Source: Leptolinea tardivitalis
Lineage (GTDB): Bacteria; Chloroflexota; Anaerolineae; Anaerolineales; Anaerolineaceae
Length of the DNA: 64,000 bases
Reading direction: 5' to 3'
Assembly: GCF_001050275.1 (NCBI RefSeq)
Contig: NZ_BBYA01000008.1
Location: 62,001 to 126,000 of the forward strand
The position numbers and the translations under genes are program-made. How positions within the stretch are numbered: position 1 is the first letter of the stretch; each line of letters opens with the position of its first letter. Shown here in pieces: positions 39,599 to 48,802 of the stretch. The notes under the pieces are model-generated. The model did not search any database, was not told the DNA's origin, and was given only the letters and a program-made list of their open reading frames with translations.

Positions 39599-42172
39599 AT
39601 GGAAACTGACCTTCAAAGTCCACAATTAAAAGAGATTCTTGAAAACCTGACCACGCCAGATAAATTAGATTCGCATCCCTGGACCAGGAAACTCTTTGTA
39701 ATTGATGCCTGTAAGGAATTTCCTGAAATTCAAATGCTTTCTCCCGGCAGACAATTGGCGGAAGCAGTTACCCGAATTTTCTTGAAGATCCTGCCAGCTT
39801 TACCTCCACGAAGAGGATTGCGATTGGATACCCGCTGGGGTGAATTTGGCATTCTGGCTGCCTTATATTTTGCCCCATACAGGTTTGGCGAACCCAAGCC
39901 AACTTCTCTGCGTGAGGCATGGCAGGGGATTGATAAAGCCATCCTTCTCTTTGTCTTTGGTCAATCAAAAGCGATCACGGCTGAAGACCGGGAACGGTTT
40001 CGCCTGGTTGGGGGAGAGACGGAAATTGCTGCCAACAGTACGATCAGTGACTGGCATAGAAAAGGATTGGAACATCTGGCCGGAGTGTTGAATCACTATG
40101 AAAACACACTGGCCGCCCGGGTATCATCTGGTAAAGGAAAAACAAAGCCTGGAAAACAGAAAGTCAAAACAGCAAATCGTCGTTTCAGAACGGTTATTCG
40201 ATATCTATTTTTGCTCATCATCATCTCGATTTTTCTATGGACTGGTTTCACCATCTGGAAAACATACCAGAGGGTTCAATCCATAAAAGAGAACAGTCAG
40301 GCGTTGCTTGGCATTACCCAATCTTATTCAGAGCCCGGGAAGATCACCGAAGCTGGAACGGCAATCACGGCATTGCGAGGCGACTTACAGGGATTGAAGG
40401 ATGACCTGGCTGTATTGTGGATGGTGTCACCCTATCTTGGCTGGCTGCCAGCACATGGAGGCGATATAGCACAGGCACCTTCTTTACTTGAAATGGGCCT
40501 CCAGCTAAGTATTGCTGGAGATGAAACATTTCAGGCGATTTCTCCGGCGTTATCAGATATAGATAAGACTGCTGGTTCACCGGCAATTCTTGATCTGATT
40601 GGCAGCCTGAAAGATGGGAGTACGCGCTTGCTTTCTGCACAAAGCGCTCTGGCCAGTGCGCGAGTCGCCCGGCAGACAATTCAATTGGATAGACTCTCTC
40701 CAAAGGTAAAAACTCTTCTTGAAGGGAAGATTGATCCTCTTTTGTCATCCATACAGGGAGCTTTCCCTGTGGATGACCTGCTTCAAATGGCCCGGTTGGC
40801 GCCGCGTCTCCTGGGGGCAATGGGAAATGGTCCGCAGACGTATTTAATCATGATACAGAATGAAGATGAATTACGCCCAACCGGAGGTTTCCTTTCTGCC
40901 GTGGGTCTTATCGGTTTTGAGAATGGCAAGCTGAATAACCTTTCCTTTGAGAGTTATGAGCTGGTAGAAGATTTATCAAAACCTTATCCCAAAGCGCCAT
41001 GGCAGTTGGATAAGTACATGATGTCAGAAATGCTCCTGTTACGTGATGCCAACTGGTTCACTGATTTTCCAACATCTGTCGAGTGGGTGCGATTCCTTTA
41101 TGCCTACACCCGTCCACAACCTGTTCAGGGTGTCATGGCAATAGACCAGCATGTGCTTGTTGAAATGCTTCGGCAAATCGGGCCGTTGCAAGTGGAAGGG
41201 GAAGCGGATCTCATCACAGCCGATAATGTTTTGATGTATATGCGTTCGGCAAAAGAACAAAAACCACCTGAAGGTGTTTCTGTTGAAGGATGGGATCGAA
41301 AACGGTTCATCAACCGGATGGCCAAACCCCTTCAGCAGCGATTGATGCAGATAGATTCAAAAACCTGGCAGAACCTCGCGAAAACATTGATCTCCCTGCT
41401 AGATGAAAAGCATATCCTGTTGTATACCGATGACCCTGAAATGAAAGAACTTGTTTCGCGGCGCGGTTGGGACGGCGCCGTTCGTCCAGCCAACTCCGGG
41501 GATTTCCTCATGGTTGTGGATTCCAATATTGGATTCAATAAGACCAATGTGATGATGGATGTTTCAGAGGAATACCAGGTGGATCTAACTGATCCAACTC
41601 GCCCTTCTTCCCGGTTGACCATCCAGCAAACAAATAGAGCAACGACACAGGACGAATGTATTCAGGGACGAGTTCTGCCGGAGGCTTCACAGGCTGAGAA
41701 GGATTATCGCACGAATGAATGTTACTGGTCTTATCTTCGGGTGTATGTTCCTGCCGGTTCAGAGTTACTCTCATCCACACCACATCCAATCCCGGCTAAA
41801 TGGTCATTACGGGAGCAGGAGATACCCACAGCAGCCGATATTCTTGATGAAGGCATTCCCGGAATTCAGGCATTTGGATTGATTCTGGTGGTTCCGGGAT
41901 CTCAATCGCAGGAAACCATGTTTGATTACCGCCTGCCATCCACTGCTGTCAATTTCAATGATCAGAATTCTACATGGACATATGATTTGAAAGTTCAAAA
42001 ACAACCGGGAACTCTGAATATTCCACTGAAAATTCATATTTTGCCCCCGGCGGGGATGAAGGTGATCAATCCACCGGATGGAATGCAGACCTTGCCTGAT
42101 GGACTGGTCTACTCCACCAATCTTAAGAAAGATATTTCATTAAAAATTGAATTCAGGTCGGTTGACCAATGA
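39599..42172 (+). CDS. DUF4012 membrane protein
   Basis: 857 residues. A cytoplasmic N-terminal ~195 residues ends in a basic stretch, followed by one transmembrane helix (~198-222). The large external part contains the DUF4012 core (LIMIQNEDELRPTGGFLSAVGLIGFENGKL, VMAIDQHVLVEMLRQIGPL), a domain typical of polysaccharide loci in Gram-positive bacteria and Chloroflexi. Function is not established. It is the only plus-strand gene in the polysaccharide region, divergent from the signal-peptide gene and convergent with the initiating sugar transferase. Confidence 0.88.
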   Translation: METDLQSPQLKEILENLTTPDKLDSHPWTRKLFVIDACKEFPEIQMLSPGRQLAEAVTRIFLKILPALPPRRGLRLDTRWGEFGILAALYFAPYRFGEPKPTSLREAWQGIDKAILLFVFGQSKAITAEDRERFRLVGGETEIAANSTISDWHRKGLEHLAGVLNHYENTLAARVSSGKGKTKPGKQKVKTANRRFRTVIRYLFLLIIISIFLWTGFTIWKTYQRVQSIKENSQALLGITQSYSEPGKITEAGTAITALRGDLQGLKDDLAVLWMVSPYLGWLPAHGGDIAQAPSLLEMGLQLSIAGDETFQAISPALSDIDKTAGSPAILDLIGSLKDGSTRLLSAQSALASARVARQTIQLDRLSPKVKTLLEGKIDPLLSSIQGAFPVDDLLQMARLAPRLLGAMGNGPQTYLIMIQNEDELRPTGGFLSAVGLIGFENGKLNNLSFESYELVEDLSKPYPKAPWQLDKYMMSEMLLLRDANWFTDFPTSVEWVRFLYAYTRPQPVQGVMAIDQHVLVEMLRQIGPLQVEGEADLITADNVLMYMRSAKEQKPPEGVSVEGWDRKRFINRMAKPLQQRLMQIDSKTWQNLAKTLISLLDEKHILLYTDDPEMKELVSRRGWDGAVRPANSGDFLMVVDSNIGFNKTNVMMDVSEEYQVDLTDPTRPSSRLTIQQTNRATTQDECIQGRVLPEASQAEKDYRTNECYWSYLRVYVPAGSELLSSTPHPIPAKWSLREQEIPTAADILDEGIPGIQAFGLILVVPGSQSQETMFDYRLPSTAVNFNDQNSTWTYDLKVQKQPGTLNIPLKIHILPPAGMKVINPPDGMQTLPDGLVYSTNLKKDISLKIEFRSVDQ

Positions 42173-42196
42173 CCACCTGGTTTTAATCTGTTCTTT

Positions 42197-43708
42197 TTAG
42201 CTAACCCCTTCTTGCCGGATGACTACCCAAAGTGTGCGGGTAAGAATATAGATATCCATCCAGATGGACCAATTCATCACATATTCCACATCAAATTCGA
42301 CGCGGGTCGCAAACGACGTCTGGTTTCGTCCTGAAATTTGCCAGATACCTGTTATTCCCGGCCGCACCCGCACGTAATGGCGATAATCAGAACCATATAA
42401 ATCGCGCTGGTTGATCATAATTGGACGCGGTCCGACAATACTCATCTGGCCGATCAACACATTCCATAATTGGGGGAGTTCATCAATGCTGAACCGGCGC
42501 AGAAAACGACCGACAAATGTGATACGGGGATCATTACTCAATTTCTGGTAGGCATCCCATTCCGCCTTCCGGTCGGGGTTCTTCTCAAGGTATTCATGTA
42601 AAACCTGATCTGCGTTTGGAACCATGGTCCGGAATTTAATGATTTCAAATTCCTCGTTATGTTTTCCCAACCGGCGCTGCCTGTAGAAGACATGCCCATG
42701 AGAATTAATGGCTACCAGGATTGTACTCACCAATAAGATAGGAGAGAGAAGGACTAATCCTGTGATTGACAATACAATATCGATGATTCTTTTTTGAAAT
42801 TGGGCAAATGTGTCCATTAATGTATGATGAATTTCAAACGTATGCATCCTTCCGTATTGACTGAGAAACACTCCTGTCAGTTCCCTGCCGTAGTCCTGGG
42901 GATTGGCAAGAATTACATGGTCGAACATTTCACTGAAAATATCCCGGATGACCCCAAGTTCATTCATCTGCTCGTAGGCAACAATTACTGTATGAATGCT
43001 CATTTCCCGGTTGATCTTTTGGGTCTTTTCCAATAACTGATCACGTTGTGAAGGAGCAAGTTCACCGAATGAATCGGAGAGGGTAAAGCAAACTTCTGGT
43101 TTTAATCCGATCTTTGGATACCGGGAAAAGAAGGATAAGAGCTGGTCAACCTGATCAGGGTTGCCAATTATGACAGCCGGTTCACCCCACTTTTTTGCCA
43201 CCGAAAGGACATGCTGGATAATCGTTCGGGAAAGAGGTACGGTGATTAGACTGAAAAACCATGTGAGTCCCAGGAACAACCTGGAGAAATCACTGCTGCT
43301 CTTAATAAAGAAAGTACCGGCAATAATGATCAAAGTGAGCATGCTGGTTGTGATGGTCAAATTGCGGAATTGGTTTTCTGCACTGAGACCGGTAGCCGGG
43401 TAAAGATCCCGCAGGCTGGCAGACAGGATAAAAATCAGCAGGTAGGCCGGTACCCAGAGGTAGGAATCAGGTGAGAGTGGACCATATAACGCACCGCGTA
43501 ATCCGGCGGCGATCCCAACCGCTACGAGAATGGAAAAAATATCAGACAGAATCATCGTTAAAACCATCAATCTTCGGGTGAGAGGATTGATGACACGCGT
43601 GGATGTATTCTCCACCAGGAAGAAATCATCCTCAGCATTTCGGATTCGAATATCCGGGTTCAGGTTAGTGGAAGCGATATTTCCCTGCCTTGAATTGAAT
43701 GCCTTCAC
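42197..43708 (-). CDS. Undecaprenyl-phosphate sugar phosphotransferase (WbaP/WcaJ type)
   Basis: 503 residues in the long PHPT form: four to five N-terminal helices (~45-165), a Rossmann-like middle domain (PAVIIGNPDQVDQLL), then one re-entrant helix and the catalytic C-terminus (FYRQRRLGKHNEEFEIIKFRTMV, RRFSIDELPQLWNVLIGQMSIVGPRPI). It starts the repeat unit on undecaprenyl phosphate for the polysaccharide made by the upstream genes. Confidence 0.94.
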   Translation of the reverse strand: MKAFNSRQGNIASTNLNPDIRIRNAEDDFFLVENTSTRVINPLTRRLMVLTMILSDIFSILVAVGIAAGLRGALYGPLSPDSYLWVPAYLLIFILSASLRDLYPATGLSAENQFRNLTITTSMLTLIIIAGTFFIKSSSDFSRLFLGLTWFFSLITVPLSRTIIQHVLSVAKKWGEPAVIIGNPDQVDQLLSFFSRYPKIGLKPEVCFTLSDSFGELAPSQRDQLLEKTQKINREMSIHTVIVAYEQMNELGVIRDIFSEMFDHVILANPQDYGRELTGVFLSQYGRMHTFEIHHTLMDTFAQFQKRIIDIVLSITGLVLLSPILLVSTILVAINSHGHVFYRQRRLGKHNEEFEIIKFRTMVPNADQVLHEYLEKNPDRKAEWDAYQKLSNDPRITFVGRFLRRFSIDELPQLWNVLIGQMSIVGPRPIMINQRDLYGSDYRHYVRVRPGITGIWQISGRNQTSFATRVEFDVEYVMNWSIWMDIYILTRTLWVVIRQEGVS

Positions 43709-43874
43709 ATTGCCAATGGATGATCATACTGATTTGATGAAATCGTCAAACGATCAAATCCCGGGTAATGGATGGTTTAAACCAATACGTTGAAAATATG
43801 AATCTGGTGAGATCGATGTTTGATTGCAATATTAATGCCATGATTTATTATTTGTTCTTCAACCTGTGAGCAAA

Positions 43875-45002
43875 TTAATGGGAGCGTTGAATACTTGTAT
43901 AAAGTTGTTCGTATTGATCCGCTACTTCTTCCCAGTTATATCGGCTCTGAATCGACTGGTAACTGGCATGCCGTTGTTCTTCAACGTATTTAGGGTTATT
44001 AACAATATACGTCATTTTTTCCATCAAATCAGCAACAGATTTGTTCTTGAAGGTCATCCCTGCATTTCCGATCACTTCCATGTTTTCGCTGATATCGCTG
44101 ACCAGAACACAATTCTGGTAATTCATTGCTTCAATCAATCCGACAGATAAACCCTCGATCTCTGATGGGAGAACATAGAGATAGGCATTGCTTAACAATT
44201 CTTCCAGCAGTTTTCCTTTAATGAAACCGGTAAATATCACATTGGGTGGGGCAAGCTTTTTTAATAATTTAATGTATTCCCGGTCAGTATTATCATCGCC
44301 GGCGATCACCAGTTTTAATGGTGTGTCCAGCTTTTGGAAGGCTTCCAGAAGATAATGGCAACCTTTTTCTGGAACTAACCGTGAGGCAAACAGGATGTAG
44401 TCATTTCCGGCAAGTCCATATTTCTTGATTTCATCGGGAGGAATTCGATTGACCTGGCTTGCTCCGTTGGGAATATAGGTTGCCGATCTACCATAGTGTT
44501 CATGATAATAGGTTTGCAATCTCCGGCTCACCACCACTGTTGCCGTGGGAAATATGCATGTCGTAAAGTCTGTCATTTTCAGATACCATCGGGCAAGTTT
44601 TCCCCATTTGGCCCTCTGCCAGTCCAAACCATGACTGGTTACCACTGTGGGAATTCCGAACCAACGAGGAAAAAAGGAAAATATCGAATTGCCTGTGGAA
44701 TGGATGTGAACCACATCCGGATTCAATGAAACAGACTTGAAAACCGATAGAAAACTGTGTGAGATGGCATCAAAATTCTTAGTTGGGATGGAAGGCAGAT
44801 GAACGAGGTGCATTCCCCTGTATTCCGTCAATGATCGTGGTGTGTAATGCGGCCGAACCAGCACGGTGACATCGTGGCCGCGTTTGACCAGGCGGCTGCC
44901 CAGTTCTTCAACCATGACTTCCACTCCTGCCGTAAACGGTATGCCTTTCAAACCGAACATGACAATTTTCAATCGGAGTTTTCTCCCAAAATCTCTATCC
45001 AT
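43875..45002 (-). CDS. Glycosyltransferase family 4
   Basis: 375 residues, GT-B fold. The N-terminal domain has FGLKGIPFTAGVEVMVEELGSRLVKRGHDVTVLV and the HIHSTGNS/TSHGLDWQRAKW substrate region. The nucleotide-binding C-terminal domain has LFASRLVPEKGCHYLLEAF and the EX7E-type EIEGLSVGLIEAM. It resembles WcaC/RfaB-type retaining transferases acting on lipid-linked sugars in the cytoplasm. It is the last gene but one of the minus-strand cluster, 9 bases from the radical SAM gene. Confidence 0.92.
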   Translation of the reverse strand: MDRDFGRKLRLKIVMFGLKGIPFTAGVEVMVEELGSRLVKRGHDVTVLVRPHYTPRSLTEYRGMHLVHLPSIPTKNFDAISHSFLSVFKSVSLNPDVVHIHSTGNSIFSFFPRWFGIPTVVTSHGLDWQRAKWGKLARWYLKMTDFTTCIFPTATVVVSRRLQTYYHEHYGRSATYIPNGASQVNRIPPDEIKKYGLAGNDYILFASRLVPEKGCHYLLEAFQKLDTPLKLVIAGDDNTDREYIKLLKKLAPPNVIFTGFIKGKLLEELLSNAYLYVLPSEIEGLSVGLIEAMNYQNCVLVSDISENMEVIGNAGMTFKNKSVADLMEKMTYIVNNPKYVEEQRHASYQSIQSRYNWEEVADQYEQLYTSIQRSH

Positions 45003-45011
45003 GAACGAGTA

Positions 45012-46136
45012 TTATCGGTTTTCATACTTGTCCTGGTAATGAGGTTGATCTTTGTATTCGATGACCGGTTTTATCCTGGTATTCAGATAAGACTCTCGAC
45101 GGACAATATTAAAATCTTTATAAATGTGTGTGTAATCAATCGTCTTTTCGAACTGAATTGGTAAACCAATACCAACCTTGAATCTGTTGAGCAAAACCCA
45201 GAACAACGGAGATAGTTTCGGGAGACGGGTAAAATGTGGATTGCGCATAGCGGTACGCGCCGAACCTACCATCCAGCAATTCTGCGTGCAATCAGATACT
45301 TTCTGGTGAATTTCTTTCATTAATTCACCAGTGGTGATTTCTTCCCAGGTCTGATCGATCAGGTTGCCTATTCGCAGATCAGGCCTGACGTTGCAGGCAT
45401 ATACATCAGACCAGGGATCGATGAACAAGAAATCAACAGCGGCCGTACAAGGGATCAGGCGATCCTGCCCTAGGACTCTGGCGATCAGCCCAAGATTCAG
45501 GTAAGCCCTGAACCAATTCTTAATATTCCAGGTTTGCAGCTGAGCCGTGATCAAATTTTCGATATTTCGGGCAATTTTTAGTCTGTCATAAGGAATATTG
45601 TCACTTTTATGAAATTGAAATCCGTTATGCAGGGCGGAGGTGGCCAGCTCAAGATGATGTTTCTGACAGAATTGGAAGAGTTCCACCAAATCTCCAGCGT
45701 TATCATCTTGAATGGTGATGGCCAGACCGAGGTCTTTACCTCCCAGTTCCTTGAGTCGCAGTAATCCGGGAACTTTCCTGTTGTACCCATCCCTCTCTCC
45801 ACGGATCTTATCAGATGTAATTCCCTGTCCATCCAGACTGAACCGGATCTTGATATCCGGAAATTTTTTGATAATCGGTTCAAGTTTTTGAGGATTTAGT
45901 CCATTCGTGCTGATTTCCAACTTGCGCGCTTTGGGGTGGAGAATATCCACTATATCCATTAAGTCCTCGCGTAATGTCGGCTCGCCGCCGGTGATGTTCA
46001 GGTTGTCGAATCCACCGGGTATCTTTTCCAATACTGCCAGACTGATCTCTTCTGATGGCAGGGTGGGTGATTTCCAAATATTGCACATGGAGCAGTGGGA
46101 ATTGCACCGGTAAGTTGAAATGATGCTGAGATCCAT
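45012..46136 (-). CDS. Radical SAM protein within polysaccharide cluster
   Basis: 374 residues. The N-terminal cluster motif CNSHCSMC (from residue ~11), NITGGEPTLREDL and the strand LEISTNGL are standard. A short C-terminal region with three to four cysteines (CTAAVDFLFIDPWSDVYACN, CTQNCW) resembles a SPASM-like second-cluster region. It lies between two GT4 genes with gaps of 1 and 9 bases, so it belongs to the glycan operon. A role in modifying a sugar or lipid-linked intermediate is plausible; its reaction is unknown. Confidence 0.88.
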   Translation of the reverse strand: MDLSIISTYRCNSHCSMCNIWKSPTLPSEEISLAVLEKIPGGFDNLNITGGEPTLREDLMDIVDILHPKARKLEISTNGLNPQKLEPIIKKFPDIKIRFSLDGQGITSDKIRGERDGYNRKVPGLLRLKELGGKDLGLAITIQDDNAGDLVELFQFCQKHHLELATSALHNGFQFHKSDNIPYDRLKIARNIENLITAQLQTWNIKNWFRAYLNLGLIARVLGQDRLIPCTAAVDFLFIDPWSDVYACNVRPDLRIGNLIDQTWEEITTGELMKEIHQKVSDCTQNCWMVGSARTAMRNPHFTRLPKLSPLFWVLLNRFKVGIGLPIQFEKTIDYTHIYKDFNIVRRESYLNTRIKPVIEYKDQPHYQDKYENR

Positions 46137-46137
46137 T

Positions 46138-47385
46138 TTATTGAGATACCTGATGAGCAGTTTGGGCCAGCCTGGTATAGATATTCATAATTTGCCGATA
46201 ATGTTCATCTGATGAGTGGTATTGTTTTACATACTCCAGACTATTCTTACCATACTCTTCGCATTTATCTGGATTTTCATAAAGGAATTTTATGGAGGCT
46301 GCCAGTTGGCGGGCATTCCCTGCTTCAAACAATAATCCACGCTCTTCGGGTTTTGCCAGCTCTTTCATTCCTCCCAGGTTCGAAACGATGACTGGTTTTC
46401 CAGCCGCAAACGCCTCGAGGATAACCAGGGGTTGATTTTCATACCAGATTGATGGAAGAATGAGTGCCCGTGAGTCTCCCAAAAGCGTGGCAAGTTCTAC
46501 CCCGGTTTTCATTCCGAGATAGTGCATATTCGGCGGTAATGTTGATAAAAAATCCTGTGCCTCCTTATCATCTGCCTTTCCGGCCAGTCGAAATTCAATT
46601 TCTGGAAGATTTTTTGCCGCTTCCGCAAGAACATAAATCCCTTTGATCCTATCGAATTTTCCGAGAAACAAGAAGTAGTCAGAGAGAACTCTTGATCTGG
46701 TCCGGTGAGGAATGGCAATTTGATATGGAATGTGTACAATCTTTTCTGAAGGAAAGCCATTTTCGAGAAAAACATTCCGCAGAAACTCTGATGGAGTGAG
46801 AAACACATCAACGAGATCGCGAATGCCCAGTATCTGATGGACATATGCTTCCAGACACGCCATAAAGCTGGCGAGGAATGAACCCTTCTTGCATTTTTTC
46901 CAGACAGCCTGATAGAAGCGACCACCCTTGCAGGCTTCACAGATATTGCCGGTTGTATCATTAAGCAGGTGTGAATTTGGACAGACCAGTTTGTAATCGT
47001 GCAATGTCCAGACAACCGGTATACCCTGTTTCCTGGCCTCAAACAGAATTGACGGTGTGATATGGGCATGCAGGTTGTGAACATGAATGATGTCAGGTTT
47101 TTCCCGTTCAAGAAGGAGGGCGAATTTCTTCCTGGCTTCATTTGAGTAGATGCTTCTAGTAAGCACCTGCCATCCAGTCTTTAGATTTTTTTTCTGATTA
47201 AGGTCCCGAAAGTTGATAGGGCTGACAAATAAATCGCTGTTGGGGTCGGGCAGATTACGTTCGTCCTGCATGGCAAAGAACGAGACATGGTGCCCTTTTT
47301 CTCTTAGCAAGGATGCGAGATTGAAGGCATAAGTACTGTCTCCTCCGCCATGATAATGTCTGGTATTGGCCATCAGGATCTTCAC
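46138..47385 (-). CDS. Glycosyltransferase family 4 (second)
   Basis: 415 residues, GT-B. Visible blocks are the opening MANTRHYHGGGDSTYAFNLASLLREKGHHV, the acceptor-side HVHNLHAHITPSILFEARKQGIPVVWTLHDYKL, a cysteine-containing loop (CEACKGGRFYQAVWKKCKKGS) and the donor-site FLGKFDRIKGI ... IWYENQPLVILEAFAAGKPV. The cysteine loop is found in a subgroup of exopolysaccharide transferases. It is 1 base from the radical SAM gene. Confidence 0.93.
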   Translation of the reverse strand: MKILMANTRHYHGGGDSTYAFNLASLLREKGHHVSFFAMQDERNLPDPNSDLFVSPINFRDLNQKKNLKTGWQVLTRSIYSNEARKKFALLLEREKPDIIHVHNLHAHITPSILFEARKQGIPVVWTLHDYKLVCPNSHLLNDTTGNICEACKGGRFYQAVWKKCKKGSFLASFMACLEAYVHQILGIRDLVDVFLTPSEFLRNVFLENGFPSEKIVHIPYQIAIPHRTRSRVLSDYFLFLGKFDRIKGIYVLAEAAKNLPEIEFRLAGKADDKEAQDFLSTLPPNMHYLGMKTGVELATLLGDSRALILPSIWYENQPLVILEAFAAGKPVIVSNLGGMKELAKPEERGLLFEAGNARQLAASIKFLYENPDKCEEYGKNSLEYVKQYHSSDEHYRQIMNIYTRLAQTAHQVSQ

Positions 47386-47428
47386 GTTTTATCTCCGATA
47401 ATTTTTATTATCTTTATTGATATTCGAT

Positions 47429-48802
47429 CTATGAAACATTCTTAAAAAATTTTGAACCAATAAAGACGATACATACGGCAAAAAAGATACAAAAGACGAG
47501 TGTCGAAATCATGTTTGTTCCGTAAGGAATGATAAGGGCAGATATTACACCCAGCACTATGTAAAAGAAATGTCTGCAGTCTCCTGCCTTCAATCTTTTT
47601 TCTCCTTTTGATATCAACTCTAACCACACACCAAGACAGAAAAATACAATAATGATTCCGATTATTCCATATGCCAGATATGCTTCTCCAAGAAGCCCCA
47701 GTCGGATGGGTACGCTGGCACCGATAATGGAAGCCACATAGTCCCCGATGCTGAAAAGCAACAATTCTTTGTCAATATTAAGGATCCGAAGCAGTCCAGA
47801 AGGGAATAACGAAGCGAGGAAATTGGTGAGTATCTGAGGATAAATATCCGGAGGAGGTATCTTATATGCAACATACCCAAATGCCCGGATTTCAGGAAAA
47901 ATATCTGCCCAAACAGCTCGTTCTATCAAATTGGCGTTGACATCCGAACCAAATATTCGGAAGGTTACAAATGCCATCGCAATGATCAACATGGTCAATC
48001 CAAAGTAGACAGCCTGTCTCAAGCTGATTTTCGAAATGAAAACTGAATGGCAGACAATGGTTAAGAGAATGGGAGTCAGGAAGTAAAAACGACCGCCATA
48101 AAATAACAGAGGGATAAAACTAAGCAAGAATTGAAGCCCGAATAAGAGAATATCATGCCAATGAACCGGCTTTTTCTTCATCAAGTGAATATAGCTCAGG
48201 GGAATGGCCAGAACCAACAGTAATTGAAGAATAAAAAGTGTTCCGCGTCCGGAAGAAAATGACCGGATATCACTTCGGCTTGCATCGATATTCGATGAAA
48301 AGAGGGGGATATCTGCATAGAAGTTATATAGAAATAGACTGGCAATATTCCCGATGATGATCATTCCCCAGATGATAAAAACGAGATAGGTTGGATTGAA
48401 CGATCTTTTTTTTGATTTTGCATATTTGGGAAAAACCAGATCAACCAGACTTTTGCCTGCCAGCATTAAAATGGGCGCCAGGAAAACCGACTGACCGACA
48501 ATTTCCATATCGGCAGGATCGTTGGTCCAATACCTTCCTCTAAATTCATACACCAGTACCCCCATAATGCTAAAGCACATTTGAAACAGGAAGGTAAATG
48601 TGAAAGGATCCGTCCATTCACCCTTATACCGGTATAAAGCAAAATAAATATAGTAAACCGTCACTATGATTGTTGCAGCCGTGTATGTGTACCATGATGG
48701 ATAGCTTAGGTTTGATAAGGGAAAAAGGAAGAAAAATAGAATAATAAAAATCGGAATGATAAAGATAAAAATCCAATGAATGATCGATCTTCCGCTGATC
48801 AT
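47429..48802 (-). CDS. Oligosaccharide repeat-unit polymerase (Wzy/EpsG-like)
   Basis: 457 residues with about eleven to twelve hydrophobic helices and one long external loop (~300-350). It has no strong sequence motif, as usual for Wzy proteins, but a SRSDIRSFSSGRGTLFILQLLL segment and position between GT and flippase genes support the assignment. It would polymerise the lipid-linked repeat on the outer face of the membrane. AT-rich compared with the hydrogenase region. The start overlaps the next gene by 4 bases. Confidence 0.85.
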   Translation of the reverse strand: MISGRSIIHWIFIFIIPIFIILFFFLFPLSNLSYPSWYTYTAATIIVTVYYIYFALYRYKGEWTDPFTFTFLFQMCFSIMGVLVYEFRGRYWTNDPADMEIVGQSVFLAPILMLAGKSLVDLVFPKYAKSKKRSFNPTYLVFIIWGMIIIGNIASLFLYNFYADIPLFSSNIDASRSDIRSFSSGRGTLFILQLLLVLAIPLSYIHLMKKKPVHWHDILLFGLQFLLSFIPLLFYGGRFYFLTPILLTIVCHSVFISKISLRQAVYFGLTMLIIAMAFVTFRIFGSDVNANLIERAVWADIFPEIRAFGYVAYKIPPPDIYPQILTNFLASLFPSGLLRILNIDKELLLFSIGDYVASIIGASVPIRLGLLGEAYLAYGIIGIIIVFFCLGVWLELISKGEKRLKAGDCRHFFYIVLGVISALIIPYGTNMISTLVFCIFFAVCIVFIGSKFFKNVS

